Below are positions 56,474 to 64,000 of a stretch of DNA of 64,000 nt, in pieces. Positions within the stretch are counted from its first letter, which is position 1, and every line of letters starts with the position of its first letter. The DNA is taken from NCBI RefSeq assembly GCF_001456955.1, contig NZ_KQ758473.1, positions 62,001 to 126,000 on the forward strand. Direction: 5' to 3'. Below the pieces are notes generated by a model. That model saw only the letters and a program-made list of their open reading frames with translations, ran no database searches and was not told where the DNA came from. Position numbers and translations under genes: made by a program. The stretch is from Microbacterium enclense (GTDB taxonomy: Bacteria; Actinomycetota; Actinomycetes; Actinomycetales; Microbacteriaceae).

Positions 56474-57679
56474 ATGAACGGTCCCAGGCGCGCCGCAGGT
56501 GCTCGCGCAACGCAGCGCCGCACCGCCGGCATCCAGGTCGCGCTCTCGATCCTCGGAGTCGCCCTGGCCGCCTCCTCGGCGGCCCTCGGTGCCGTGTCGC
56601 TGCGCATGGCCCGCACCGTGGTCCGGCCCGCCGGGCGTCTGCCCGACACCCGCATCGTCGGTCTGGATGCCGCCGCGCAGACCATCACCCTGACGCGCAC
56701 GCCCGATACGGAACTGCCCGGTCGCTACGGCCTGTTCACGGTCGGCTCGCACGGTTATCTGCGACTCGGGTCGATCGTGGGCGGCGACGACGACACCGTC
56801 ACCCGCAAGCTGCTCACCCATGTCGCCGCCGACGGCGACCTCGCTCCCGAGGCGGCGTTCAGCGGCTGGTACTACGACCGGCCCGGCGATCTGCACCGCC
56901 CGTTCCGCTCGGTCGAGATCGACACCGGGGTCGGCCCGTGCCCGGCCTGGGAGTTCCCGGCCGCCGACGACACCGACGTGTGGGTGATCCAGGTGCACGG
57001 GCGGGGGACGACGAAGGCCGAGACGCTGCGCGCGGTCCCCGTCTTCCACGACCTGGGGATCACGAGCCTCGTCGTGTCGTACCGCAACGACGGAGAGGCT
57101 CCCAAGAGCGCCTCGGGCACGTACGCCCTCGGTGCGACGGAATGGCGCGACGTCGATGCCGCGATCGGTTACGCGCGCCGCCGAGGCGCTCGGCGAGTGG
57201 TGCTCATGGGCTGGTCGATGGGCGGCGCCCTCGCCCTGCAGGCGGCGCTCGAATCGCCGCACGCCGACGTCATCGCGGGACTCGTGCTGGAATCCCCCGT
57301 CGTCGACTGGCGCACCGTGCTGCGCTTCCACGGACGCCTCCTGCGGTTGCCCGCGCCCGTCGTCGCCGTCGCGCAGAACGCGATCGCCTCGAACTGGGGG
57401 GCGACCGTCCTGGGCAGCGGGGAGCCGATCCCGCTCGACCGGCTCGACGGCGTCGCTCGCGCGCGCGAGCTGCGGCATCCGATCCTCGTGCTCCACAGCG
57501 ACGACGACGGGTTCGTGCCCTCCGACGCGTCGCACGCCCTCGCCGCGGCACGGACCGACCTCGTCACGATGGAGACGTTCCAGGTCGCCCGCCACACGAA
57601 GCTCTGGAACTACGACGAGACGCGCTGGGTCGCCGCCATCACCGACTGGATGCGCACGCGCGGCTTCGCTCGCACCTGA
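56474..57679 (+). CDS. Membrane-anchored alpha/beta hydrolase
   Basis: A 401-residue protein with one N-terminal membrane helix (about 20-42, IQVALSILGVALAASSAALG). The hydrolase core has VWVIQVHGRGTTKAETLR, nucleophile elbow VLMGWSMGGALALQAAL, acid VLHSDDDGFVPSDAS and catalytic His in VARHTKLWNYDE. Related proteins are esterase- or dienelactone-hydrolase-like; the substrate is unknown. It stands alone on the plus strand and converges on the sufE gene. Confidence 0.85.
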   Translation: MNGPRRAAGARATQRRTAGIQVALSILGVALAASSAALGAVSLRMARTVVRPAGRLPDTRIVGLDAAAQTITLTRTPDTELPGRYGLFTVGSHGYLRLGSIVGGDDDTVTRKLLTHVAADGDLAPEAAFSGWYYDRPGDLHRPFRSVEIDTGVGPCPAWEFPAADDTDVWVIQVHGRGTTKAETLRAVPVFHDLGITSLVVSYRNDGEAPKSASGTYALGATEWRDVDAAIGYARRRGARRVVLMGWSMGGALALQAALESPHADVIAGLVLESPVVDWRTVLRFHGRLLRLPAPVVAVAQNAIASNWGATVLGSGEPIPLDRLDGVARARELRHPILVLHSDDDGFVPSDASHALAAARTDLVTMETFQVARHTKLWNYDETRWVAAITDWMRTRGFART

Positions 57680-57737
57680 TGCCGGATGCCGGTCTCCCGG
57701 CGCTTTCATGCCGGCCGAACTGTCGGTGACAGGGGCG

Positions 57738-58178
57738 TCAGGCCGCGCGCTTGGCGCGCACCTGGCGCTTCGCGCGCATCAGCATCCCCGTCATGCCGGC
57801 GATGCGCAACGGGCTCACGGCGCGCGTGAGCCCGATGCTCTGCGGGAAGTCGTCGGGCACGGCGAGCACCTCATCGGCACTCAATCCGGTCAGTCCCTGC
57901 GCGAGGATGCTCGCGAACCCGCGCGTGGTCGGAGCCTCGGCCGGGGCAGTCGCGTGCATGGCCACGGTCTCGTCGGCGTCGACCGTGACGATGATGAACA
58001 CCGGCGACTGGCACTCGGCCACGCGTTCCTGCAGCTCGGGGTGGTCGGCGTACTCCTCGGGCACCTCGGGCAGCTCCTGCGAGAACTCGAGCAGCAGTTG
58101 GAGGCGATCCGGTTCGTCGAGCTCGAGGAACTCGTCGCGGATCTCGGTTAGACGGGCGGGGAGGGCGTTGTCGGACAT
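57738..58178 (-). CDS. sufE: SufE family sulfur-acceptor protein
   Basis: A 146-residue SufE-like protein. The acceptor Cys is in ELQERVAECQSPVFII, and the conserved TTRGFASILAQGLTGLSADEVLAVP and SIGLTRAVSPLRIAGMTGML match the family. SufE takes persulfide from a cysteine desulfurase for Fe-S cluster assembly. Here it lies 46 bases behind a sulfurtransferase gene on the same strand, an arrangement common in Actinobacteria, so both probably act in sulfur transfer. Confidence 0.9.
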   Translation of the reverse strand: MSDNALPARLTEIRDEFLELDEPDRLQLLLEFSQELPEVPEEYADHPELQERVAECQSPVFIIVTVDADETVAMHATAPAEAPTTRGFASILAQGLTGLSADEVLAVPDDFPQSIGLTRAVSPLRIAGMTGMLMRAKRQVRAKRAA

Positions 58179-58224
58179 CCCCGTCATCCTCCCACGCCCC
58201 CGGCCGACCGGCTCGGCCAAGGGC

Positions 58225-59127
58225 TCAGCGGCCGGGAACCTCGCCGGGCTCGGAGCCCGAGACGATGGGCACCCGCACCGCGCTGCCCCATTCGGTCCAC
58301 GAGCCGTCGTAATTGCGCACGTCGTCGAAGCCGAGAAGGTGCTTGAGCACGAACCACGTGTGGCTCGAACGCTCGCCGATGCGGCAGTAGGCGACGATCT
58401 TGTCGCCGTCGGCGAGGCCCGCGCCGTCGCGGTAGATGGCATCCAGTTCTTCGCGCGACTTGAAACCGCCGTCCTCGGCCACGGCCTTGCCCCACGGGAC
58501 GCTCTGCGCGCTCGGGATGTGACCGGCCCGCAGCGCCCCCTCTTCGGGGTAGGCGGGGGCGGTGGTGCGCTCACCGGAGTACTCCTCGGGGGAACGGACG
58601 TCGATGAGCGGGTTGCCGAGGTGGGCGAGCACGTCGTCCTTGTAGGCGCGCAGGACCGAGTCGTCGCGTTCGACGACGGGGTAGTCGGTCGGCGTCACGT
58701 CGGTCTTGTCGGTGGTGAGCGGACGCCCCTCGGCGATCCACTTGTCGCGGCCGCCGTCGAGCAGGCGCACGTCTTCGTGGCCGAAGAGCGAGAACACCCA
58801 CAGGGCGTATGCGGCCCACCAGTTGTTCTTGTCGCCGTAGATCACGACGGTGTCGTCGCGCGAGATGCCCTTCCGGCTCAGCAGCTTCGCGAAGCCCGCG
58901 CCGTCGACGTAATCGCGCACGACGGGGTCGTTCAGCTCGGTGTGCCAGTCCACCTTGACGGAACCCGGGATGTGACCCGTCTCGTAGAGGAGCACGTCTT
59001 CGTCGGACTCGACCACGACGAGACCGGGCTGGCCGAGACGTTCCTGCAGCCACTCCCCGGTCACGAGCCGGCCCGGCTCGGCGTACGCGGCGAACTTGGA
59101 CGAGGTGGTGTCGAACTCGACGGTCAC
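58225..59127 (-). CDS. Sulfurtransferase (tandem rhodanese, SseA-like)
   Basis: A 300-residue protein of two rhodanese domains. The N-terminal one ([36 protein letters not shown]) is inactive; the C-terminal one holds the active Cys in [20 protein letters not shown], preceded by [10 protein letters not shown]. The loop CRIGERS is the actinobacterial SseA/CysA type. It moves sulfane sulfur from thiosulfate or a thiol. GTG 59127 has GAGGAGA 5 bases upstream. It is divergent from zapE. Confidence 0.88.
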   Translation of the reverse strand: MTVEFDTTSSKFAAYAEPGRLVTGEWLQERLGQPGLVVVESDEDVLLYETGHIPGSVKVDWHTELNDPVVRDYVDGAGFAKLLSRKGISRDDTVVIYGDKNNWWAAYALWVFSLFGHEDVRLLDGGRDKWIAEGRPLTTDKTDVTPTDYPVVERDDSVLRAYKDDVLAHLGNPLIDVRSPEEYSGERTTAPAYPEEGALRAGHIPSAQSVPWGKAVAEDGGFKSREELDAIYRDGAGLADGDKIVAYCRIGERSSHTWFVLKHLLGFDDVRNYDGSWTEWGSAVRVPIVSGSEPGEVPGR

Positions 59128-59246
59128 GGGGTTCTCCTCGGTCGGGGCGATGGATGCGGCGGCATAGGCTGGACACCGCACCTTCGACCCTAGATCCGCC
59201 GCGTCGGGGCACGCACCCTCTTGTAAGACTCGGACACAGGACGGCC

Positions 59247-60284
59247 ATGACTTCGACTCCCGCCACGACAGGGCTCATCCACCTCACCGAGCGCGAGCCG
59301 GCGGTCACGGGCGCCGAGATGGTCAGCGCCCTGGTGCCCCCGCCGCAGTTCGACGGGGCCACCTTCGAGTCGTACCGGGCGGATGCCGCCTACCCCTCGC
59401 AGCAGGAGGCGAAGGAGCTGCTGCAGGCGTTCGCGGGCACACAGGCCGCCCCGGCGAAGAAGGGCGGCTTCTTCCGCCGGGCCGAGAAGGTGGCGCCGGT
59501 CAAGCCCGGCGTCTATCTCGACGGCGGCTTCGGCGTCGGCAAGACCCACCTGCTCGCGTCGATCTACCACGCCATGCCCGCCCGTCGGAAATACTTCGGG
59601 TCGTTCATCGAGTACACCGCCCTCGTGGGCGTGCTCGGCTACGCCAAGGCGGTCGAGCTGTTCCGCGGCTCCGATCTGCTGTGCATCGACGAGTTCGAGC
59701 TCGACGACCCGGGCGACACGATGGTCATGACGCGCCTGCTCGGCGAGCTCGTGGCATCCGGAACGCGTCTCGCCGCCACCTCGAACACCCCGCCCAATGC
59801 CCTCGGCGAGGGACGCTTCGCCGCGCAGGACTTCCTGCGCGAGATCCAGTCGATGGCCGACAGCTTCCGCACCATCCGCATCGACGGGACCGACTACCGT
59901 CAACGCGCCATCGACGGCGCCGCACGTGTGCTGAGCGACGACGAGTACCGACGCGAGATGGATGCCGCGTCCGGCGGGGGAGTGGCATCCGATGATGCGT
60001 TCTCCGATCTGGTGGGGCATCTCGCGCGGGTGCACCCCTCGCGCTTCATCCGCCTGATCGACGGTGTCACCACCATCGGCCTGCGCGACGTGCAGGTGCT
60101 GCACGACCAGTCGGCGGCGCTGCGCCTCGTGGCTTTCGTCGATCGGGCCTACGACGCGCAGATCCCGATGCGCGCCACCGGTGTGCCGCTGAGCAGCGTC
60201 TTCAGCGACGAGATGCTCGCCGGCGGGTATCGCAAGAAGTACCTCCGTGCGGTCTCGCGCATGGTGGCTCTCACGCATTCTTGA
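59247..60284 (+). CDS. zapE: Cell division protein ZapE (AFG1-like ATPase)
   Basis: A 345-residue AFG1/ZapE ATPase. Walker A is [19 protein letters not shown], Walker B is [19 protein letters not shown], and a sensor-like segment is [32 protein letters not shown] ends the protein. In Escherichia coli ZapE associates with FtsZ under stress; in Actinobacteria it is conserved, with mitochondrial Afg1-like roles less clear. It is followed by the amt promoter. Confidence 0.88.
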   Translation: MTSTPATTGLIHLTEREPAVTGAEMVSALVPPPQFDGATFESYRADAAYPSQQEAKELLQAFAGTQAAPAKKGGFFRRAEKVAPVKPGVYLDGGFGVGKTHLLASIYHAMPARRKYFGSFIEYTALVGVLGYAKAVELFRGSDLLCIDEFELDDPGDTMVMTRLLGELVASGTRLAATSNTPPNALGEGRFAAQDFLREIQSMADSFRTIRIDGTDYRQRAIDGAARVLSDDEYRREMDAASGGGVASDDAFSDLVGHLARVHPSRFIRLIDGVTTIGLRDVQVLHDQSAALRLVAFVDRAYDAQIPMRATGVPLSSVFSDEMLAGGYRKKYLRAVSRMVALTHS

Positions 60285-60343
60285 CCCGCTCATCAGTGGC
60301 ATCCAGTTTCGCGAAACGCGATGTTTACCTCCGTGAGGTCGCT

Positions 60344-60359
60344 GTAACGTGCTCGAAAC
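60344..60359 (+). promoter_or_regulatory. GlnR-type nitrogen control box upstream of amt
   Basis: GTAAC-N6-GAAAC (60344-60348 and 60355-60359) exactly matches the a/b half-site pair described for GlnR in actinobacteria. Upstream GAAAC (60313-60317) and TTTAC (60324-60328), again 6 bases apart, suggest a second site, and GTTTCGCGAAAC (60306-60317) is a palindrome. Nitrogen-starvation activation of the transporter is inferred. Confidence 0.55.
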
Positions 60360-60448
60360 ACGAGGCGAACGGCGGCGGTAACCGGGGGTCGGAACACTGA
60401 GGGGACCCGACGCTTTACCTGCGTCCCTGCAGAGAGGTTCCCTCCGAG

Positions 60449-61723
60449 ATGGATCAAGGCAACACCGCATTCATCCTGATAGCAGCCGCCCTCGTGCTGC
60501 TGATGACGCCAGGACTCGCGTTCTTCTACGGCGGTCTGGTGAAGGCCAAGAGCGTCATCAGCATGATGATGATGAGCTTCGGCGCCATGGGCCTGATGGG
60601 CGTGCTGTGGGTGCTCTACGGCTACTCGATCGCCTTCCCCGCGACCGACGAGGGTGCGACGCAGGTGCCCTGGACGATCGACTTCGCCAACCTCGGCCTG
60701 ACCGGCGCGCTTGAGGCGCCCGAGGGTGCGGCCTATCCGCCGCTCGCGTTCGTGGCCTTCCAGGCGACGTTCGCCATCATCACCGTCGCCCTGGTCTCGG
60801 GCGCCATCGCCGACCGTGCCAAGTTCGGCGCGTGGATGGTCTTCGCGGCCATCTGGGCCACGGTCGTGTACTTCCCCGTCGCCAGCTGGGTCTTCAACTT
60901 CGGTCTCGCCGAGGACGGCTCGTTCGCCTACGGCGGCTGGATCACCCACGGTCTGCAGGACGTCTTCGGCGTCGGCGCGATCGACTTCGCCGGTGGTACC
61001 GCGGTGCACATCAACGCCGGTGCCGCAGCCCTCGCGCTCGCCCTGGTGCTCGGCAAGCGCGTCGGCTTCCAGAAGGGCGCGCACGTCCCCCACAACCCGC
61101 CCTTCGTGCTGCTCGGCGCAGGGCTCCTGTGGTTCGGCTGGTTCGGCTTCAACGCCGGCTCCGAGCTCGCCGCCGACAACACCGCCGCCCTGGCGTTCGT
61201 CAACACCATCGCCGCTCCCGCTGCGGCACTTCTCGCGTGGCTAATCGTCGAGAAGATCAAGGACGGCAAGCCGACCTCGGTCGGCGCCGCCTCGGGTGCG
61301 GTCGCGGGTCTCGTCGCCATCACTCCCGCCTGCGCCTCCCTCGACCCCATCTGGGCGATCGTGCTCGGCCTGATCGCCGGTGCCGTCTGCGCCCTGTCGA
61401 TCGAGCTGAAATTCAAGCTCGGCTTCGACGACTCGCTCGACGTGGTCGGCATCCACCTCGTCGGTGGTCTCATCGGAACGCTCTACCTCGGCATCTTCGC
61501 CCGGGGTACGGGCCTCATCGAGAGCGGCTCGATCAACCAGCTGCTCGTACAGGCCATCGCCGCCTTCACGGTTCTCGTCTACTCGTTCGTGCTCGCCTTC
61601 GTCATCGGCTTCGCGGTCGAGAAGACGATCGGCTTCCGCGTCAAGAACGAAGACGAGATCGCCGGTATCGACACCGTCGTGCACGGTGAAGAGGGCTACG
61701 TGCTCTCCGACACCCGCGGCTGA
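60449..61723 (+). CDS. amt: Ammonium transporter (Amt)
   Basis: A 424-residue Amt/MEP protein with 11 membrane helices. The twin His residues lie in GTAVHINAGAAALALALVLG and VVGIHLVGGLIGTLYLG; the recruitment region has AYGGWITHGLQDVFGVG, and GLLWFGWFGFNAGSELAADN is the family signature. The C-terminal cytosolic tail that binds GlnK is present (VKNEDEIAGIDTVVHGEEG). No glnK/glnD follows, unlike many actinobacterial amtB operons. ATG 60449 opens MDQGNTAFILIAAALVLLMT. Confidence 0.93.
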   Translation: MDQGNTAFILIAAALVLLMTPGLAFFYGGLVKAKSVISMMMMSFGAMGLMGVLWVLYGYSIAFPATDEGATQVPWTIDFANLGLTGALEAPEGAAYPPLAFVAFQATFAIITVALVSGAIADRAKFGAWMVFAAIWATVVYFPVASWVFNFGLAEDGSFAYGGWITHGLQDVFGVGAIDFAGGTAVHINAGAAALALALVLGKRVGFQKGAHVPHNPPFVLLGAGLLWFGWFGFNAGSELAADNTAALAFVNTIAAPAAALLAWLIVEKIKDGKPTSVGAASGAVAGLVAITPACASLDPIWAIVLGLIAGAVCALSIELKFKLGFDDSLDVVGIHLVGGLIGTLYLGIFARGTGLIESGSINQLLVQAIAAFTVLVYSFVLAFVIGFAVEKTIGFRVKNEDEIAGIDTVVHGEEGYVLSDTRG

Positions 61724-61735
61724 CCCGCTCCACCC

Positions 61736-61775
61736 CGAACGGGGCGTCACCGATTCGTCGGTGGCGCCCCGTTCG
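61736..61775 (+). terminator. Terminator after amt
   Basis: CGAACGGGGCGTCACC and GGTGGCGCCCCGTTCG pair over 16 bases with one T-G position, 12 bases after the stop. Confidence 0.88.
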
Positions 61776-61794
61776 TCGTGTCTAGGGTGGCGGT

Positions 61795-62343
61795 ATGGGA
61801 ACCGCGTCACGACTCCTCTCCGCCGTCCTGGGCCTCCTGCGCCCCTCCGCGCCGCCCACGGGGCCCGCGCAGCGGACTCGAACGCAGACGCCCCGTGTCG
61901 TGCCGCGGGAGCCCTCGCAACGACCGCCCGCCGTGTCTCAGGCGGAGACCGTCGAAATCGACCCCCCGCGGCGCCTGACGCTGTCGTATGCCCCCGAGCG
62001 CGACAACGCCCCCGACGGCGGCGAGATCGTGTGGACGTGGGTGCCGTACGAGGAGCGCGACGGCCGCGGCAAGGACCGCCCCGTCCTCGTGATCGGACGA
62101 GCGGATGCCACGCACTCGTACGCCGTGCGCCTGACCAGCAAGCCGCACGACGGTGACCGGCAGTACCTCGCGCTCGGCACGGGGGAGTGGGATCCGCAGC
62201 GCCGCCCCTCGTGGGTCGACATCGAGCAGCTCTACCTCGTGCACGACGCGGGCATGCGTCGCGAGGCCGCAGCCCTCGACCGCAAGCGCTTCGACGCGGT
62301 GGCCGCGGCCTTGGCGGCACGGTACGGGTGGGCGCGCGCCTGA
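61795..62343 (+). CDS. PemK/MazF-like toxin-family protein, solitary
   Basis: A 182-residue protein. The C-terminal about 110 residues fit the CcdB/MazF fold: GEIVWTWVPYEERDGRGKDR followed by PVLVIGRADATHSYAVRLTS, then WVDIEQLYLVHDAGMRREAA. The first about 60 residues are a Pro/Arg-rich tail not found in short MazF toxins. No antitoxin-like gene lies beside it, so it may be a domesticated or non-toxic paralogue. The start looks leaderless: TAGGGT (61783-61788) is 6 bases from ATG. Confidence 0.75.
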   Translation: MGTASRLLSAVLGLLRPSAPPTGPAQRTRTQTPRVVPREPSQRPPAVSQAETVEIDPPRRLTLSYAPERDNAPDGGEIVWTWVPYEERDGRGKDRPVLVIGRADATHSYAVRLTSKPHDGDRQYLALGTGEWDPQRRPSWVDIEQLYLVHDAGMRREAAALDRKRFDAVAAALAARYGWARA

Positions 62344-62421
62344 GCGGATGCCGACCTCGCCCCGAGACATGGCGAGAGCCGGCGCGTCGCGCGCTACGGC
62401 CGCTTCCGGCCGTGGAACGAC

Positions 62422-62447
62422 GAAGCCCCCGGCGGACCGGGGGCTTC
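62422..62447. terminator. Terminator downstream of tRNA-Val (CAC)
   Basis: GAAGCCCCCGG and CCGGGGGCTTC pair perfectly with a CGGA loop, 5 bases beyond the tRNA on the minus strand, and also after the PemK-like gene. Confidence 0.8.
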
Positions 62448-62452
62448 TGAGG

Positions 62453-62525
62453 TGGGCGATACCAGACTCGAACTGATGACCTCTTCCGTGTGAAGGAAGC
62501 GCGCTACCAACTGCGCCAATCGCCC
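62453..62525 (-). tRNA. tRNA-Val (anticodon CAC)
   Basis: 73 nt; acceptor GGGCGAT pairs with ATCGCCC, D arm GGCGCAGTTGGTAGCGC, anticodon arm CTTCCTTCACACGGAAG with CAC, T arm AGTTCGAGTCT, discriminator A. Reads GUG. CCA not encoded. Confidence 0.95.
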
Positions 62526-62677
62526 GCATCCCGTGTGGGACTCAACGATCGTACCGGATGCCGAGAGGTGGTTCCGACCATGCACGCAAGACACACCCGG
62601 GCCGCGCGTGGTTTTGCGTGTCCGCCCAGATCGGGTAATGTCTTACGAGTGCTCGGGGCAAGCCCCGGGAACGAAAT

Positions 62678-62750
62678 GCGGATGTAGCGCAGTTGGTAGC
62701 GCACAACCTTGCCAAGGTTGGGGTCGCGAGTTCGAGTCTCGTCATCCGCT
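62678..62750 (+). tRNA. tRNA-Gly (anticodon GCC)
   Basis: 73 nt; acceptor GCGGATG pairs with CATCCGC, D arm AGCGCAGTTGGTAGCGC, anticodon arm CAACCTTGCCAAGGTTG with GCC, T arm GAGTTCGAGTCTC, discriminator T. CCA not encoded. First of three co-oriented tRNA genes. Confidence 0.95.
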
Positions 62751-62815
62751 CGAGTGGAGGGATCTCCGTCAGGGAAACCGACGGACGATCACGACACGTG
62801 GGTCGAACCACACAC

Positions 62816-62886
62816 GGTGGCGTGGCCGAGCGGCTAGGCACCGGCCTGCAAAGCCGTTTACACGGGTTCGAATCCCGTCGCCACCT
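62816..62886 (+). tRNA. tRNA-Cys (anticodon GCA)
   Basis: 71 nt; acceptor GGTGGCG pairs with CGCCACC, D arm GGCCGAGCGGCTAGGC, anticodon loop CTGCAAA with GCA, T arm CGGGTTCGAATCCCG, discriminator T. Confidence 0.95.
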
Positions 62887-62913
62887 CACCTCACAACAGA
62901 ACAGCCTGTATAG

Positions 62914-62985
62914 GCGCGATTGGCGCAGCGGTAGCGCGCTTCCCTGACACGGAAGAGGTCACTGGTTCGATCCCAGTATCGCGCA
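62914..62985 (+). tRNA. tRNA-Val (anticodon GAC)
   Basis: 72 nt; acceptor GCGCGAT pairs with ATCGCGC, D arm GGCGCAGCGGTAGCGC, anticodon arm CTTCCCTGACACGGAAG with GAC, T arm TGGTTCGATCCCA, discriminator A. Reads GUC and GUU. Confidence 0.95.
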
Positions 62986-62994
62986 CCGAATGAG

Positions 62995-63019
62995 ACCCCC
63001 GGCATGCCGGGGGTTTTTT
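62995..63019 (+). terminator. Intrinsic terminator of the tRNA cluster
   Basis: CCCCCGGCATGCCGGGGG, a perfect palindrome, is followed by TTTTTT (63014-63019): a textbook terminator 10 bases after tRNA-Val. Confidence 0.92.
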
Positions 63020-63959
63020 CGTTCCCGCCGCCGCCCCGGCGCTGTCGCCGCTCGCGGGAGCCCGTGCGTGCGACGTCTCCTGTTCAGCCGCCACGGGGCG
63101 CAGGCATCACTGACCCCTACCGCAGACGGGGGATGTCGGACGCGTTCTGCATGTTCTCTGCATCGACCCACCCGTGTTCGACATTGTGTGCATCTCAGGT
63201 TCGGGGAAACATGCAGGGGCCGAACGCGGGCCCGACCCGGCGGCCTGCGCGCCTTCGACGCGGCTTCCGTCGACGGGGTCCCGCCGTGCCGCGCGGTCGT
63301 TCCCGTCGAGGCCGGCGGCGACGGCGTTCCGGGGCGTCGCGCGGGCTTTGCAGGGGTCGGCGGTGACGCGACTCGGCCGCCTCACGAGATCGCCGCGGCC
63401 GGGCCCGGCGGCGGCGGCCTTCGTCCGCCTCACTCGATCTCCGCGGCGGGGGCCTGCGAGAGAGTGGTCGCCCCCGCCGCCAGTAAGGGGGGCTGCGGAG
63501 TGCCTGGCGGCGGGGACAGATAAAAGGTAACCCATGTCCGCCAAATGGGGGACATGAAATCGCACATCTTGGTCGGGTCTTCACACGATGTTGAGCTTGT
63601 GCATAGCTGCGGCACGCAGCGAGCGAGCCGTGCACGGTGTGCGGCTCGACGCGCGCCCGGCCGATTCACTTCCTCGTGAAGCGGTCGACGGCGGCGGAGC
63701 AGGCCGTGGGGTCGGAGAACCTCTATCCCGCGGGGGAAGAATCGTCCCCGCCGCTGCTGGAACGGGTGTGGGGTCTGACCGTGCGGCGGGGACACCACGA
63801 ACGTAGAGGACGCACGTGCGCGGAAACCGGTCCTGGATCGATCCTTGCCACGCTCTTGCGCGTTCCTTGCGCCGTCGTTGACGCTCACCCGGTGCGGTGG
63901 TCGGGACACTCCTCGCGCGGCGGTCCGACGCCCGGCGGTGGCGCAGTAATCTGAGCGCC
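63020..63959. other. Gene-poor 940-base region with a palindrome and a 48-bp duplication
   Basis: No open frame here resembles a protein family or has normal codon use. Notable parts: a two-unit repeat (CCGCCTCAC at 63377 and 63425, period 48); an AT-richer patch near 63150-63215; and CATGTCCGCC-aaat-GGGGGACATG (about 63533-63556), preceded by GACAGATAAAAGGTAACC. The last resembles an insertion-sequence end but no transposase or second end is seen. The -10 TAATCT at 63947-63952 belongs to the next gene. Confidence 0.45.
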
Positions 63960-64000
63960 ATGACGGTTCCCGACACCCTGTGGCGCGAGATCGGGGCATC
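63960..64000 (+). CDS. Start of an unidentified protein (3' end outside window)
   Basis: ATG 63960 opens MTVPDTLWREIGA and runs off the window. The TAATCT hexamer (63947-63952) ends 7 bases upstream, matching the leaderless pattern used by many genes here, which supports a real start. Thirteen residues are too few to name the family. Confidence 0.55.
   Translation, partial: MTVPDTLWREIGA

Noticed and set aside
63107-63565. Overlapping open frames on both strands of the gene-poor region
   Set aside because: Composition-driven frames full of Arg, Pro and Ala with no start signals or family resemblance.

Overview
The window is chromosomal DNA from a high-GC actinobacterium, most likely Microbacterium or a close relative in Microbacteriaceae. 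The evidence is the GC-rich third positions, the actinobacterial-only families (SepH, DUF4193, DUF3093, DUF3710, DUF3159, DUF3000), the Mycobacterium-like leucine catabolic block, frequent leaderless starts, and the very common 7-mer GGATGCC/GGCATCC. Genus assignment is inference from gene content and sequence style.

Layout. 1-6.4 kb: end of a glycosyltransferase, an ABC ATPase, ribosomal protein L31 type B, a frameshifted DUF222/HNH endonuclease, a DEDDh exonuclease, an alpha/beta hydrolase and a CGNR regulator. 6.4-8.1 kb: an EamA exporter and an Lrp-type regulator. 8.3-19.9 kb: a branched-chain keto acid / leucine degradation block (bkdABC, TetR regulator, acyl-CoA carboxylase beta and alpha, acyl-CoA dehydrogenase, MaoC hydratase, CitE-like lyase) that could carry branched-chain keto acids to acetoacetate and acetyl-CoA. 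20-27.6 kb: histidine phosphatase, sirtuin, SpoU methyltransferase, GDSL hydrolase, DEVH helicase and a VIT1-type transporter. 28.2-35.2 kb: a 2OG-Fe oxygenase, tRNA-Leu, M20 peptidase, UppP, an ATP-grasp protein and two overlapping alanine-racemase-like genes whose catalytic residues are split between them. 35.2-45.4 kb: DUF7455, ParE and ParC (convergent), a phosphodiesterase, SepH and the DUF4193-DUF3093-dut-DUF3710-DUF3159 group. 45.5-60.3 kb: aconitase, DXS, fatty acid oxidation FadJ/thiolase, RNase D, DUF3000, a membrane hydrolase, SufE, a sulfurtransferase and ZapE. 60.4-64 kb: AmtB, a solitary PemK/MazF-type protein, four tRNAs, a gene-poor stretch and the first codons of another gene.

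There is no prophage, CRISPR array or complete insertion sequence. The striking non-genic content is in the 3' intergenic spaces. Several carry different tandem or palindromic repeat families: a 60-bp unit copying the end of an exonuclease gene, an exact 52-bp tandem repeat holding the GDSL stop codon, a 62-bp array, and two families (A: GAGAAACGC boxes; B: GAGAACAGG boxes) built to the same plan of two 9-bp boxes, then two inverted ones, with 18-19 bp between successive starts in each pair.

Most attractive candidates for something undescribed: (1) the complementary split alanine racemase pair, one protein keeping the PLP lysine and the other the catalytic tyrosine; (2) the four-box palindromic repeat families; (3) the GGATGCC 7-mer, which appears to force minor codons into genes.
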